Below the pieces are notes generated by a model. That model searched no databases. It was not told the DNA's origin and worked only from the letters and a program-made list of their open reading frames with translations. A DNA stretch of 64,000 bases from M3007 sp044226205 (GTDB lineage: Bacteria > Bacteroidota > Bacteroidia > Chitinophagales > Saprospiraceae): the NCBI GenBank assembly GCA_044226205.1, contig JBGAHL010000022.1, positions 24,169 through 88,168 on the forward strand, written 5' to 3'. How positions within the stretch are numbered: position 1 is the first letter of the stretch; the number at the start of each line of letters is the position of its first letter. Positions 35,798 to 43,473 of the stretch are shown one piece after another. Position numbers and translations under genes: made by a program.

Positions 35798-37279
35798 ATG
35801 ACCGCTACGCCGAAACCCAAACGCCGCAGAACACTGCTCTACGTGCTGATCGGGCTGCTGGGATTGCTTATTGTCGCTGCCGCAATCAAAGCGCGGCAAA
35901 AACCCAAGGGAGAAGAAGTTACCGCGGAAAAAGTTCAACGCCGCACCATCCGCGAAACCGTGAGCGCGAGCGGAAAAATCTTTCCTGAAACAGAAGTCAA
36001 GATCAGTTCCGACGTGTCGGGCGAGGTGATCGAAATGTACGTCAAGGAAGGCGACTCCGTCACCGTGGGACAGGTACTGGCCAAGATCAAACCCGATGAA
36101 TACCAGAGCGCTGTCGAACGCGGCGAAGCCGCCGTCAACAGCGCCCGTGCCCAGCGCGAAATTTCGAGCACGAACGTGCAAGGCTCTTCCGCCCAAATCG
36201 ATCAGCTCCGCGCCGACCGCAACCGCGCAACCGCCCAACTCGAAGCGGCGCGCAAAAGCCACGAGCGCAACCAAAAACTGTACAACGAAGGCATCATTTC
36301 GGCCGCCGACTTCGAGGCTTCGCTGAGCAATTTCCGCGCCATGGAAAGCGCGCTTGCCAGTGCCGAAGCCATGCTCAAATCGGCGGAAAGCAACCTTTCC
36401 AGCGCCCGTGAAAACGTACGGGTCGCCGAATACGGCATCAACAGTGCACAGGCCAGCCTCAAAGAGTTGCGCACCAGTTTGCAAAAAACCATCATCACGG
36501 CGCCCGTCAGCGGTATCGTCAGCAAACTGAGCGTCGAAAAAGGCGAGCGGGTGCTGGGTACCATTCAGATGGCCGGCACCGAGATCATGCGGATCGCCAA
36601 CATGCAATCGATGGAAGTACAGGTGGATGTGAGTGAAAACGACATCCTCAAGGTAGCCGTCGGCGATACCGCCGAAATCGAAGTGGACGCCTATCTGGGC
36701 GACAAATTCACCGGCCGGGTCACTGAAATTGCCAACTCCGCCAGCAATATCAGCACCCTCACCAGTCTGAATACCGACCAGGTGACCAACTTCGTGGTGA
36801 AAATCCGCATCGATGCAGCCTCTTACGCGGCCCTGCAAAAGCAACGCGGCCGCAACCCCTTCCGGCCCGGGATGTCTGCTTCGGTCGATATTTTTACCCA
36901 CACCGCCGGCAACACCCTGAGCGTGCCGCTGATCGCCGTCACTGCGCGTGACAAAGACGAAGACAAAGCCAAGGAAAACAAGGAAAAAGCCAAGGAAGAA
37001 GAAGGGCTTGCCAAGGCAGAAGATAATGGTAAAGAACTGGAAATCAAGGAGATCGTCTTTGTTGTCAGCGGGGATACCGTGGGCGTCAGAGAGGTCAAAA
37101 CCGGTATTCAGGACAATGATTTTATCGAAATCCTCTCCGGTCTTCAAGAGGGCGAGACCGTCGTGACCGGCCCTTACACGGCCGTCGCCCGCAAATTGAA
37201 AAGCGGCGCCAAAATATCTGTAGTAGATAAAGACAAGGAAAAAGACGGCAAAAAAGGCGTCAAGGTCGAAGTCGATTAA
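35798..37279 (+). CDS. HlyD/MFP-family periplasmic adaptor subunit
   Basis: This 493-residue protein has one N-terminal membrane helix (LLYVLIGLLGLLIVAAAI), then a lipoyl/barrel-sandwich half (VSASGKIFPETEVKISSDVSGEVIEMYVKEGDSV). A long alpha-hairpin follows (about 95-225, Ala/Ser/Glu-rich), then the second lipoyl half (IITAPVSGIVSKLSVEKGERV) and beta-barrel domains. A Lys/Glu-rich insertion (DEDKAKENKEKAKEEEGLAKAE, about 385-410) interrupts the membrane-proximal domain and is unusual. It links TolC to an unseen inner-membrane pump, most often a MacB-type ABC permease. Start is ATG 35798. Confidence 0.9.
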   Translation: MTATPKPKRRRTLLYVLIGLLGLLIVAAAIKARQKPKGEEVTAEKVQRRTIRETVSASGKIFPETEVKISSDVSGEVIEMYVKEGDSVTVGQVLAKIKPDEYQSAVERGEAAVNSARAQREISSTNVQGSSAQIDQLRADRNRATAQLEAARKSHERNQKLYNEGIISAADFEASLSNFRAMESALASAEAMLKSAESNLSSARENVRVAEYGINSAQASLKELRTSLQKTIITAPVSGIVSKLSVEKGERVLGTIQMAGTEIMRIANMQSMEVQVDVSENDILKVAVGDTAEIEVDAYLGDKFTGRVTEIANSASNISTLTSLNTDQVTNFVVKIRIDAASYAALQKQRGRNPFRPGMSASVDIFTHTAGNTLSVPLIAVTARDKDEDKAKENKEKAKEEEGLAKAEDNGKELEIKEIVFVVSGDTVGVREVKTGIQDNDFIEILSGLQEGETVVTGPYTAVARKLKSGAKISVVDKDKEKDGKKGVKVEVD

Positions 37280-37315
37280 GGTCGTTCATTCCACCGCGGC
37301 TCCGTCAAATCGCCT

Positions 37316-37362
37316 TACCTTTGCCGCGCAGCGAAACAACCGTCGCTGCGCGGCATTTTTTT
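37316..37362 (+). promoter_or_regulatory. Promoter overlapping an intrinsic-terminator hairpin in a 5' leader
   Basis: A perfect -7 box TACCTTTG (37316-37323) runs straight into a perfect 11-bp stem GCCGCGCAGCG/CGCTGCGCGGC (37323-37333 and 37344-37354), then A and seven T residues, then the ATG at 37363. The hairpin would end the tolC-hlyD transcript. A transcript starting at this promoter would begin inside it. Confidence 0.7.
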
Positions 37363-37872
37363 ATGGATCAACAACAACCCGTCGTTACCGATACCGCCAG
37401 TTTACCCGGCAACGGCCGCTCGCGCCAGGCCCAGCTGTCTTCCAACCATACCTTGTTCTGGCGGGTATTCGTACCTATTTTCGGAACGGTTTTCCTGGCC
37501 GGTTTTCTGCTGGTATTCCTGTTGACCGACGAAGAGGATCTTTACCTGCCTTTTCCTGCCCTTTGGGTTCGCCTCGGAATGTTCCTGTTGATGGCCGGCT
37601 GGTTATGGCTGGTGCGCAACACCGTCTGGCGCCTCAAACGCGTTGATGCCGACGACGCATTCCTCTACGTCACCAATTACTGGACTACCGTGCGGTATCC
37701 CTGGCCGGATGTGCAGGGCATTGAAGAGAAAAAACGCGCGGGCCGTCGAATCGTCAACATTACGCTGCGCGCGCCCGGCCGTTTCGGCCAAAAAATATCT
37801 TTCCTGCCCGGCTCGCATTTTTACGAATGGCTGTCCGAACACAAAAAACAGGACTTGCTGCTCGCCAATTAA
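37363..37872 (+). CDS. Two-helix membrane protein of unknown function
   Basis: This 169-residue protein has a polar N-terminus and two hydrophobic helices (FWRVFVPIFGTVFLAGFLLVFLL and WVRLGMFLLMAGWLWLVR) separated by an acidic DEEDLYLPFP loop. A C-terminal cytoplasmic-type beta-rich domain of about 80 residues (FLYVTNYWTTVRYPWPDVQGIEEKKRAGRRIVNITL) recalls PH-like domains of small membrane proteins. I do not recognise a family. ATG 37363 directly follows the terminator T run, so there is no usual ribosome-binding purine stretch. Confidence 0.7.
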   Translation: MDQQQPVVTDTASLPGNGRSRQAQLSSNHTLFWRVFVPIFGTVFLAGFLLVFLLTDEEDLYLPFPALWVRLGMFLLMAGWLWLVRNTVWRLKRVDADDAFLYVTNYWTTVRYPWPDVQGIEEKKRAGRRIVNITLRAPGRFGQKISFLPGSHFYEWLSEHKKQDLLLAN

Positions 37873-37999
37873 GCCGTTTTTCCCCGGCAAAAGACGGCCA
37901 CGCAGCGCGTTTGCAAATTTTGCCAGCGGCAAGGCATCGAACAGGGCGGGAGCCGAGTCTCTCGGGTAAATCAAGTTCTTGTTCAACCGCTCATTCACC

Positions 38000-38566
38000 A
38001 TGAAAAAAACTGTTCTGTCCGCCCTGGGGCTGCTCTTTTTCGCAGCTGCCGCTTTCTCCCAATCGTCGCGCCTCGACATCGGGTTGGCCCATCAATGGAA
38101 TTTTCTCGACCGCGACGCCGCGCTTACCGCGACCAAATACTGGGGCGACAACGGCCTTCGGGTCGGCGTCCATTATTTCCAGCATACTGCCCAGCCGACC
38201 ATTTCGTGGTACCGCCCCCGCGCCCTCAATTTTGGCCAGCATTTCGGGTTCAGTCTGGCCTACGAGCGTCAGCTTCATCTTCCCGACAGCGATCTGGAAT
38301 TGTATCCCTTTGTCGGCGCCCAGGCTTTCAAGGTAGCCTATGTCATTCAGGATGAGAATTTTGTGCGGTATCCGGAGAAGCCCAATGTCAACCTGAATAC
38401 CCATCTGGGCGTGTTGGTCAAGGTGAAATTGCATCGCCGGATTTACATGCAGGCTTCGGCCGCACTGGGACCCAACTGGGCCTGGGGCCATACTTTTGGC
38501 AATAAAAATTTCGAGTTTGGCGGCTTGTCGGGCACGTTTTCCCTGGGCGCCCTGTACCGTTTCTGA
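38000..38566 (+). CDS. Small outer-membrane beta-barrel-like protein
   Basis: This 188-residue protein has a signal peptide (MKKTVLSALGLLFFAAAAFSQ). The rest alternates amphipathic strands with aromatic ends (SRLDIGLAHQWNF, FGFSLAYERQLHL, LELYPFVGAQAF, HLGVLVKVKLHRRIYMQASAALG, FSLGALYRF). The terminal Phe and strand pattern are those of small 8-stranded outer-membrane barrels. Function is unknown. It ends 5 bp before the convergent mscS stop. Confidence 0.7.
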   Translation: MKKTVLSALGLLFFAAAAFSQSSRLDIGLAHQWNFLDRDAALTATKYWGDNGLRVGVHYFQHTAQPTISWYRPRALNFGQHFGFSLAYERQLHLPDSDLELYPFVGAQAFKVAYVIQDENFVRYPEKPNVNLNTHLGVLVKVKLHRRIYMQASAALGPNWAWGHTFGNKNFEFGGLSGTFSLGALYRF

Positions 38567-38571
38567 TTCGT

Positions 38572-39381
38572 TCAGCCCTCCATCAGGGCAATGCCGTGGG
38601 CGCGCAGGGCCGACTGGATGGCAAAACGGAGGTCGCTTTGCACCCGATCGGCTTCGAAAATGTTTTTTGTCCAGAATTGAAGACGAAAAACCAGCCCGCT
38701 TTTTTCGTGAAAATCAAGTAGTTGCACTTCCGGAATATACTCGGGGGCGCCTTTTATCACGTCGGGATGCGCGTTGGCTGCCTGTACCAGCAAGTTGCGC
38801 ACCAACTCGGGATCGCAATCGTTGCGTACGGGCACATTGACCTGAAAAGCCGAAGCCGTGTTAGACTGGTAGTTCCAGTTCAACACGTTTTCGGTGATGA
38901 ATTTGTGGTTGGGTACGATCATTTCGACGCCGTCGCGGCGGCGCAAACGGGAGGTGCGCAAGCGAATTTCCTCGATCCGGCCGACGACACCGTCGACCTG
39001 AACCACATCGCCGATTTCGATGGTGCCCTCGAACAGGAGGAAAACGCCCGAAGCGATGTCGCGGAAAATTTGCTGAATACCAAGGCTGATACCTACCAGC
39101 AAGGCTGCCGAACCGGCCACCAGCGCCGTGATCTGAACGCCGATGATTTGCAGCATGGCCGTGATGGCAGCGATCCAGATGATGTATTGGGAGATGAGGA
39201 ATACCGATTTTCGGCGCCCCTCGTCCCAGCTGGAACGCATCAGCCCCCGCTTGATCAGTCGTTTGGACACGCGCTGCAACATCCAGGCGACGATCCACAC
39301 GAAGAGCAGACCGAGCACCATGGCCACGGTCAGGGTGAACCCCCCGATGTCGAGGAGTCTGGTTTCCAGCAAAGCCTTCAT
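38572..39381 (-). CDS. MscS-family mechanosensitive channel
   Basis: This 269-residue protein has three N-terminal membrane helices, the third being the pore helix (TALVAGSAALLVGISLGIQQIFRDIASGVFLLFEG) with the Gly/Ala pattern of MscS TM3. The beta domain follows (IEIGDVVQVDGVVGRIEEIRLRTSRLRRRDGVEMIVPNHKFI), then the alpha/beta C-terminal domain. It opens under membrane tension to release solutes. It ends at ATG 39381, 1 bp from the purA stop on the same strand, so the two are probably co-transcribed. Confidence 0.93.
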   Translation of the reverse strand: MKALLETRLLDIGGFTLTVAMVLGLLFVWIVAWMLQRVSKRLIKRGLMRSSWDEGRRKSVFLISQYIIWIAAITAMLQIIGVQITALVAGSAALLVGISLGIQQIFRDIASGVFLLFEGTIEIGDVVQVDGVVGRIEEIRLRTSRLRRRDGVEMIVPNHKFITENVLNWNYQSNTASAFQVNVPVRNDCDPELVRNLLVQAANAHPDVIKGAPEYIPEVQLLDFHEKSGLVFRLQFWTKNIFEADRVQSDLRFAIQSALRAHGIALMEG

Positions 39382-39382
39382 G

Positions 39383-40654
39383 TCAGCGCACGATCAGTTT
39401 TTCGCGCTCGGGCCCGGTAGAAATCATGCGAAAGGGTACGCCCAGGTACTGTTCCAGTTCTTCGATATAGGCATGTGCCGCGGCGGGCAGGTCTTCGAAT
39501 CGGGTAGCCTGGTCGAGTGAGCATTGCCAGCCGGCATATTTTTTCAGCACGGGTTGCACCTCGTTGTAGCAAAGATCGAAGGGCATCCGGTCGTTCACCT
39601 TGCCGTCGGGATGCCGGTACTGGACGGCCGCCGCGATTTCGGCAAAGGTGTTGAGCACGTCGATTTTGGTCATGCACAGTTCGGTCGTACCGGACACCTG
39701 AATGGCGTAACGCAACTGCGGCAGATCGATCCACCCGCAGCGGCGGGGCCGGCCGGTGGTCGAGCCGAATTCGTGGCCTTCGCGGCGCAGTTTTTCACCG
39801 GTTTCGTCGAGCAGTTCGCTGGGGAAGGGCCCCGACCCGACGCGGGTGCAATAGGCTTTGGTAATGCCGATCACCCGGCCGATTTTTTGCGGAGCCACGC
39901 CGAGTCCCGTGCACACGCCGGCGGTCATGGTATTGGAGGAGGTGACGAAGGGGTAGGTGCCGAAATCGATGTCGAGCATGGCGCCTTGCGCGCCTTCGGC
40001 AAGCACGCGTTTGCCGTCGGCCAGCATGTCGTTGATGTAATATTCGGCATCGACGAGGGGGAGTTGGCGCAGGGTATCGAGGCTGTCGAACCATGCTTTT
40101 TCTTCCGCGGCCAGGTCGAAGGGCACTTCGGGATAGATTTTGAGCAATTCCAGGTGTTTGGCTTTCAGGGCTTCGTATTGCTCGCGGAAGCCGGGCAGTT
40201 CGATATTGCCCACGCGCAGGCCGTTTCGGCCGGTTTTATCCATGTAGGTGGGGCCGATTCCTTTCAGCGTGGAGCCGATCTTGGCCTGCCCTTTGTGGGC
40301 TTCGCTGGCGGCATCGAGCCAGCGGTGGGTAGGCAGGATGAGGTGGGCTTTTCGGGCCACGAGCAGGCGTTTTTGAAAATCGACGCCGCTGGCTTCCAGC
40401 GCTTTCAGTTCCCGTTGGAAAACAACCGGGTCGAGCACGACGCCGTTGCCGATCAGGTTAATCTGTTTGGGGCGAAAAATGCCGGAGGGCACGGTATGCA
40501 GCACATATTTTTGACCGCCGAATTTGAGGGTATGCCCGGCATTGGGGCCACCCTGAAAACGCGCGACCAGCTCGTATTCTTCGGCCAGGAAATCCACGAT
40601 TTTGCCCTTTCCTTCGTCGCCCCATTGTAGGCCGAGAATCACATCTATTTGCAT
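39383..40654 (-). CDS. purA: Adenylosuccinate synthetase
   Basis: This 423-residue enzyme condenses IMP with aspartate, using GTP, on the way to AMP. QWGDEGKGKIVDFLAE at the N-terminus holds the GTP-binding and catalytic Asp; GPNAGHT, GNGVVLDP, STLKGIGPTYMDKTGRNGLRVG, EGAQGAMLDIDFGTYPFVTSSN, GSGPFPSEL, STTGRPRRCGWIDL and TKIDVL occur in normal order and length. The start ATG 40654 gives the expected N-terminus. An inverted iterated repeat lies upstream. Confidence 0.97.
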   Translation of the reverse strand: MQIDVILGLQWGDEGKGKIVDFLAEEYELVARFQGGPNAGHTLKFGGQKYVLHTVPSGIFRPKQINLIGNGVVLDPVVFQRELKALEASGVDFQKRLLVARKAHLILPTHRWLDAASEAHKGQAKIGSTLKGIGPTYMDKTGRNGLRVGNIELPGFREQYEALKAKHLELLKIYPEVPFDLAAEEKAWFDSLDTLRQLPLVDAEYYINDMLADGKRVLAEGAQGAMLDIDFGTYPFVTSSNTMTAGVCTGLGVAPQKIGRVIGITKAYCTRVGSGPFPSELLDETGEKLRREGHEFGSTTGRPRRCGWIDLPQLRYAIQVSGTTELCMTKIDVLNTFAEIAAAVQYRHPDGKVNDRMPFDLCYNEVQPVLKKYAGWQCSLDQATRFEDLPAAAHAYIEELEQYLGVPFRMISTGPEREKLIVR

Positions 40655-40674
40655 ATCAGTAGGTTATGAGTTCA

Positions 40675-40830
40675 GCGTTTAAAGTTCAAAGTTCAAAGTT
40701 GGAAAGTTTAAAGTTCAAAGTTTAAAGTTGGGAGTGGTTGACTTGTTGAAATTTATGGTTGCAAGTTTTGGGGGTAGTGTACGCTAATCAACTTTGAACT
40801 TTAAACTTTGAACTTTAAACTTACTTCCAG
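40675..40830. repeat. Inverted iterated AAAGTTYAAAGTT element
   Basis: The left arm (40675-40731) is built of AAAGTTCAAAGTT/TTTAAAGTT units. The right arm (40788-40830) is their reverse complement (AACTTTGAACTTTAAACTTTGAACTTTAAACTT). A unique spacer of about 56 bp lies between. It fills the divergent interval between purA and the DUF4271 gene. Confidence 0.82.
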
Positions 40831-40892
40831 CTTCAAAGTTATGAAAAGTCGTCGGGGCGGCATCCATTTGATTGAATCGAAAGGCTTTTTCC

Positions 40893-40900
40893 TACCTTTG
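40893..40900 (+). promoter_or_regulatory. -7 box placing the start site at the ATG
   Basis: A perfect TACCTTTG ends 4 nt before ATG 40905. With the usual 5-7 nt spacing the transcript would begin at or next to the A of the start codon, giving a leaderless mRNA. Confidence 0.6.
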
Positions 40901-40904
40901 CCCC

Positions 40905-41831
40905 ATGTTTCGATTGTTGATTTGTGGCTTATTGCTGGGACTGGCCGTGGTGAACGGCTGGTCGCAAGCGACGGCTTCGGTCAATCCGTTCGAACTTCGC
41001 CACCGCTTGCCCAAACAAATGCTGTCGGCCGATTCGCTGAGGGTGGAAAATGTGGTCGAGGAAGCACGTAACCCTTTCGATCTGGTGGCCCACCGCCCGC
41101 CTGCGGCCGTGAAAACCCTGCTCGAAGACGTAGCGGAGCCATTCGAACCGCTGACCCTTTTGCCGCACGGCGACAAACTGCCCAAACAGGGAATTTTTTG
41201 GGTGCTGACGCTGCTGGTAGGCCTGATGTCGGTGTCGATAGCGGCCAATCGAACGGCTGTGGACCGCGCCTGGCGAGGTTTTTTGAACGACAACGGCCTC
41301 ACCGTTGCGCAGCGCGAAGCCTCTGGCCTGGTGGGAAATACGCCTTACATTCTTCTTTATATCAATTTTCTGTTCAACGCCGCGGTTTTTATTTTTCTGC
41401 TGACCCGCGTTTTTTCAGGCATGGAGTACAACAACTCCCGCTACCTGCTGCTCTGCCTGGGTATCGCCTGCGGCTTGTTTCTGGTCAAGCACCTTTTCGT
41501 CGCTTTGCTGGGCAATATTTACCCGGTGGGGGCCGAGGTCAGGCGGTACAGTTTTCTCATCATGCTGTTCAACTGCGTGCTCGGATTGTTTCTTTTGCCT
41601 TTCAACATCCTGCTTGCATTTGCCGGAGAAGGCGAGTTGATCAAGCAATTTATCGCATTCTGGATGCTCGGGCTGGTCGCTGTTTTTTACGCTTACCGGT
41701 CCTGGCGCTCCTCTTCGATTGCCCGTAAATTTTTGATCGCTGACCAATTTCACTTTTTGTTGTACCTTTGCACCGTCGAAATCGCACCGGTTATCGTACT
41801 GGTCAAAGTTGCCCTGCAACAAACCAGCTAA
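40905..41831 (+). CDS. DUF4271-family membrane protein
   Basis: This 308-residue protein has a signal-like first helix (MFRLLICGLLLGLAVVNGWSQ), a periplasmic N-terminal stretch of about 90 residues, then about seven membrane helices (IFWVLTLLVGLMSVSIAAN, YILLYINFLFNAAVFIFLL, YLLLCLGIACGLFLVKHLFVALLG and further). This arrangement directly before hemD is characteristic of DUF4271 in Bacteroidota. The role is unknown; the neighbour suggests an envelope or haem-related function. The end of the gene carries a promoter for hemD. Confidence 0.82.
   Translation: MFRLLICGLLLGLAVVNGWSQATASVNPFELRHRLPKQMLSADSLRVENVVEEARNPFDLVAHRPPAAVKTLLEDVAEPFEPLTLLPHGDKLPKQGIFWVLTLLVGLMSVSIAANRTAVDRAWRGFLNDNGLTVAQREASGLVGNTPYILLYINFLFNAAVFIFLLTRVFSGMEYNNSRYLLLCLGIACGLFLVKHLFVALLGNIYPVGAEVRRYSFLIMLFNCVLGLFLLPFNILLAFAGEGELIKQFIAFWMLGLVAVFYAYRSWRSSSIARKFLIADQFHFLLYLCTVEIAPVIVLVKVALQQTS
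41763..41770 (+). promoter_or_regulatory. Internal -7 box for hemD
   Basis: A perfect TACCTTTG lies within the 3' end of the DUF4271 gene, 102 nt upstream of the hemD ATG. A TTG lies about 24 nt further up. Confidence 0.5.
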
Positions 41832-41871
41832 CCTCGAAATCCTTACCATTTCACATAAACACAACTCCCGG

Positions 41872-42651
41872 ATGTCTGCTAGTGCTGCACCTGTTCAGGA
41901 AGCCACCTTCAAAAGAGTTCACAACATCCTGATTTCTCAGCCCAAGCCGGCCCAGTTCGCTGCCTACGAAGAATTGCAGAAGAAATTCAGCGTACGCATT
42001 GATTTTGTGCCGTTTGTAACCGTAGAAGGGCTGACTGAAAAGGAGTACCGGAAAAACCGGGTTTATCCGAACGACTACACGGCTATCGTATTCACCAGCA
42101 AAAACGCGGTGGATCACTTCTTCCGACTGTGCGGCGAGCTGCGCATCAAAATGTCGGAAGAAACAAAATACTTCTGCGCCACGGAGACCATCGCCAACTA
42201 CCTGCAGAAGTTTATCATGTTCCGCAAACGCAAGGTGTTCAACGGAACGAAAAGCATTCTCGAACTCAAATCCTACGTGCTGCGCCACAAAGAGGAGAAG
42301 TTTTTCCTCCCCTGCAGCGATCAGGGCAATCCCGAGGTGACCAAGTTTTTCGGCGATCTCAAGGTGCCCATCCAGGAGGCTGTGATGTACCGTACGGCCA
42401 ATACCGACCTGAGCGATCTGAAAGATATCAAGTACGATATCATCGCCTTCTTCTCGGCCCTCGAAATCAAATCCATGTTCGAGCAATTCCCCGAGTTCAA
42501 ACAGGAAGACCGGCGCATCTGCGTGTTCGGCACGGCAGCCCACAAGGCCGTCACCGACCGCGGCATGACGGTCAATATCCAGGCCGGCACCCCCGAGGCG
42601 CCTTCCATCGCCGTTGCACTGGAAAACTACCTGAAAGTTTCCAATAAATAA
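41872..42651 (+). CDS. hemD: Uroporphyrinogen-III synthase-like protein
   Basis: This 259-residue protein has the two-lobed HemD pattern: NILISQPKPAQFAAYEELQKKFSVRIDFVPFVTVEG, YTAIVFTSKNAVDHFFRLC, EETKYFCATETIANYL, FFLPCSDQGNPEVTKFF, IIAFFSALEIKSMFEQFP and RICVFGTAAHKAVTDRGMTVNIQA. The family closes hydroxymethylbilane into uroporphyrinogen III for haem and siroheme synthesis and has few invariant residues. Several Bacteroidota encode this divergent type next to DUF4271. ATG 41872 is chosen since the earlier frame overlaps the upstream gene. Confidence 0.83.
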   Translation: MSASAAPVQEATFKRVHNILISQPKPAQFAAYEELQKKFSVRIDFVPFVTVEGLTEKEYRKNRVYPNDYTAIVFTSKNAVDHFFRLCGELRIKMSEETKYFCATETIANYLQKFIMFRKRKVFNGTKSILELKSYVLRHKEEKFFLPCSDQGNPEVTKFFGDLKVPIQEAVMYRTANTDLSDLKDIKYDIIAFFSALEIKSMFEQFPEFKQEDRRICVFGTAAHKAVTDRGMTVNIQAGTPEAPSIAVALENYLKVSNK

Positions 42652-42660
42652 TTGTTGGAG

Positions 42661-42709
42661 TTGATGATAAGGGTTGACAAGGTTTGCAAACCTGGTCAAC
42701 CCTCATCAA
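42661..42709. repeat. Reduced GGTTGA palindrome after hemD
   Basis: TTGATGATAAGGGTTGAC pairs with GTCAACCCTCATCAA around AAGGTTTGCAAACCT. It looks like a shortened member of the GGTTGATRA family and could form the terminator stem of hemD, though no T run follows on the plus strand. Confidence 0.6.
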
Positions 42710-42713
42710 AAAA

Positions 42714-42761
42714 ACACGGACGTCCGATGTTTCATCGAGACGCCCGCAAACCTCCGTGTTA
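42714..42761. other. Two-stem foldable segment of unknown role
   Basis: AACACGGA (42714-42721) pairs with TCCGTGTT (42754-42761). Inside, CGTCCGATG pairs with CATCGAGACG, leaving one bulge. It is short, GC-balanced and non-coding. Confidence 0.4.
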
Positions 42762-42819
42762 TTGCTCAAAATGATACGTTCGTCGGGATGGGCCGGCCGA
42801 CGCGATTGCCGGGCTGCAA

Positions 42820-42913
42820 ACGGAAAATTTTATTTTCTGCTGCGTTAAATTTCTCACCGGATCGCCCGCATCCGACTGCGAAATTTGCCTTGCCGAAAAT
42901 AAAATTTTCCCGT
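42820..42913. repeat. Long palindromic element
   Basis: ACGGAAAATTTTATTTTC (left, from 42820) pairs with GAAAATAAAATTTTCCCGT (right, to 42913) with one extra base. Nested inside, AAATTTC pairs with GAAATTT and CGGAT with ATCCG. The whole folds as a single long hairpin. It differs in sequence from the element at 18691, though both are bordered by AACATGCTC on the right. Confidence 0.72.
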
Positions 42914-42945
42914 TTTCGCCTCGGCAGGAAAAGCTCAACATGCTC

Positions 42946-43140
42946 TTAGGCCCTGCCTTGCTTACGGGCGCTGATGGTGACCTCGGGCAACGCGATCTGC
43001 GGCATGGCCTCCGGAGCCGTGATTTCAACTGCCGGAAGCGTGATCTCCGCGGCCACGGCAGCGGGGCGGTTGAAGTACCAGGTTGCGACGGCGATCAGGG
43101 CCATCGTAAGGAATGTAGCGGCTAAAAGATTGTTTTTCAT
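42946..43140 (-). CDS. Small secreted or membrane-anchored protein
   Basis: This 64-residue frame has an N-terminal hydrophobic helix (MKNNLLAATFLTMALIAVATWYF). A Pro/Ala/Glu stretch with an imperfect repeat follows (LPAVEITAPE, LPEVTISARK), then a basic tail. No homologue comes to mind. The helix and the phase-consistent repeat support a real gene, but the length and isolation leave doubt. Confidence 0.45.
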   Translation of the reverse strand: MKNNLLAATFLTMALIAVATWYFNRPAAVAAEITLPAVEITAPEAMPQIALPEVTISARKQGRA

Positions 43141-43473
43141 AGCTTGGAACACAGGTTTCAGTAGCGGTGCTTGTTAAAAGGTATTGTAAATATACTTGCA
43201 AAAGGAAGTACCTTGCAATGCATAATAGTTGAATCATTCTCCTTTCCCGACCAATGGCCCGTTCCTGTCGATCAAAAGTTGCGGTAAATCAGCGCGGGAA
43301 GTTGTACGACGTATTTCGTATTTGTCAGACACAGGTATAGACAACATTGTTTTCGGGGAGGTTGCGCGCGGCAAAGGCAATCCCCGGCATTGGTCGGTAT
43401 TTAACTACCCAACAACCGAAAATTGATCTTGAATACCTGAAAACAAAAGACAAACACCTGTTATTGCCTCGAA
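43141..43473. other. Non-coding interval
   Basis: I see no convincing gene, repeat or terminator. On the minus strand TACCTTTT (43183-43176), one base off the -7 consensus, could serve the small gene at 42946-43140. Confidence 0.4.

Noticed and set aside
39524..40630. 368-residue plus-strand frame
   Set aside because: It lies entirely under purA, which is certain.
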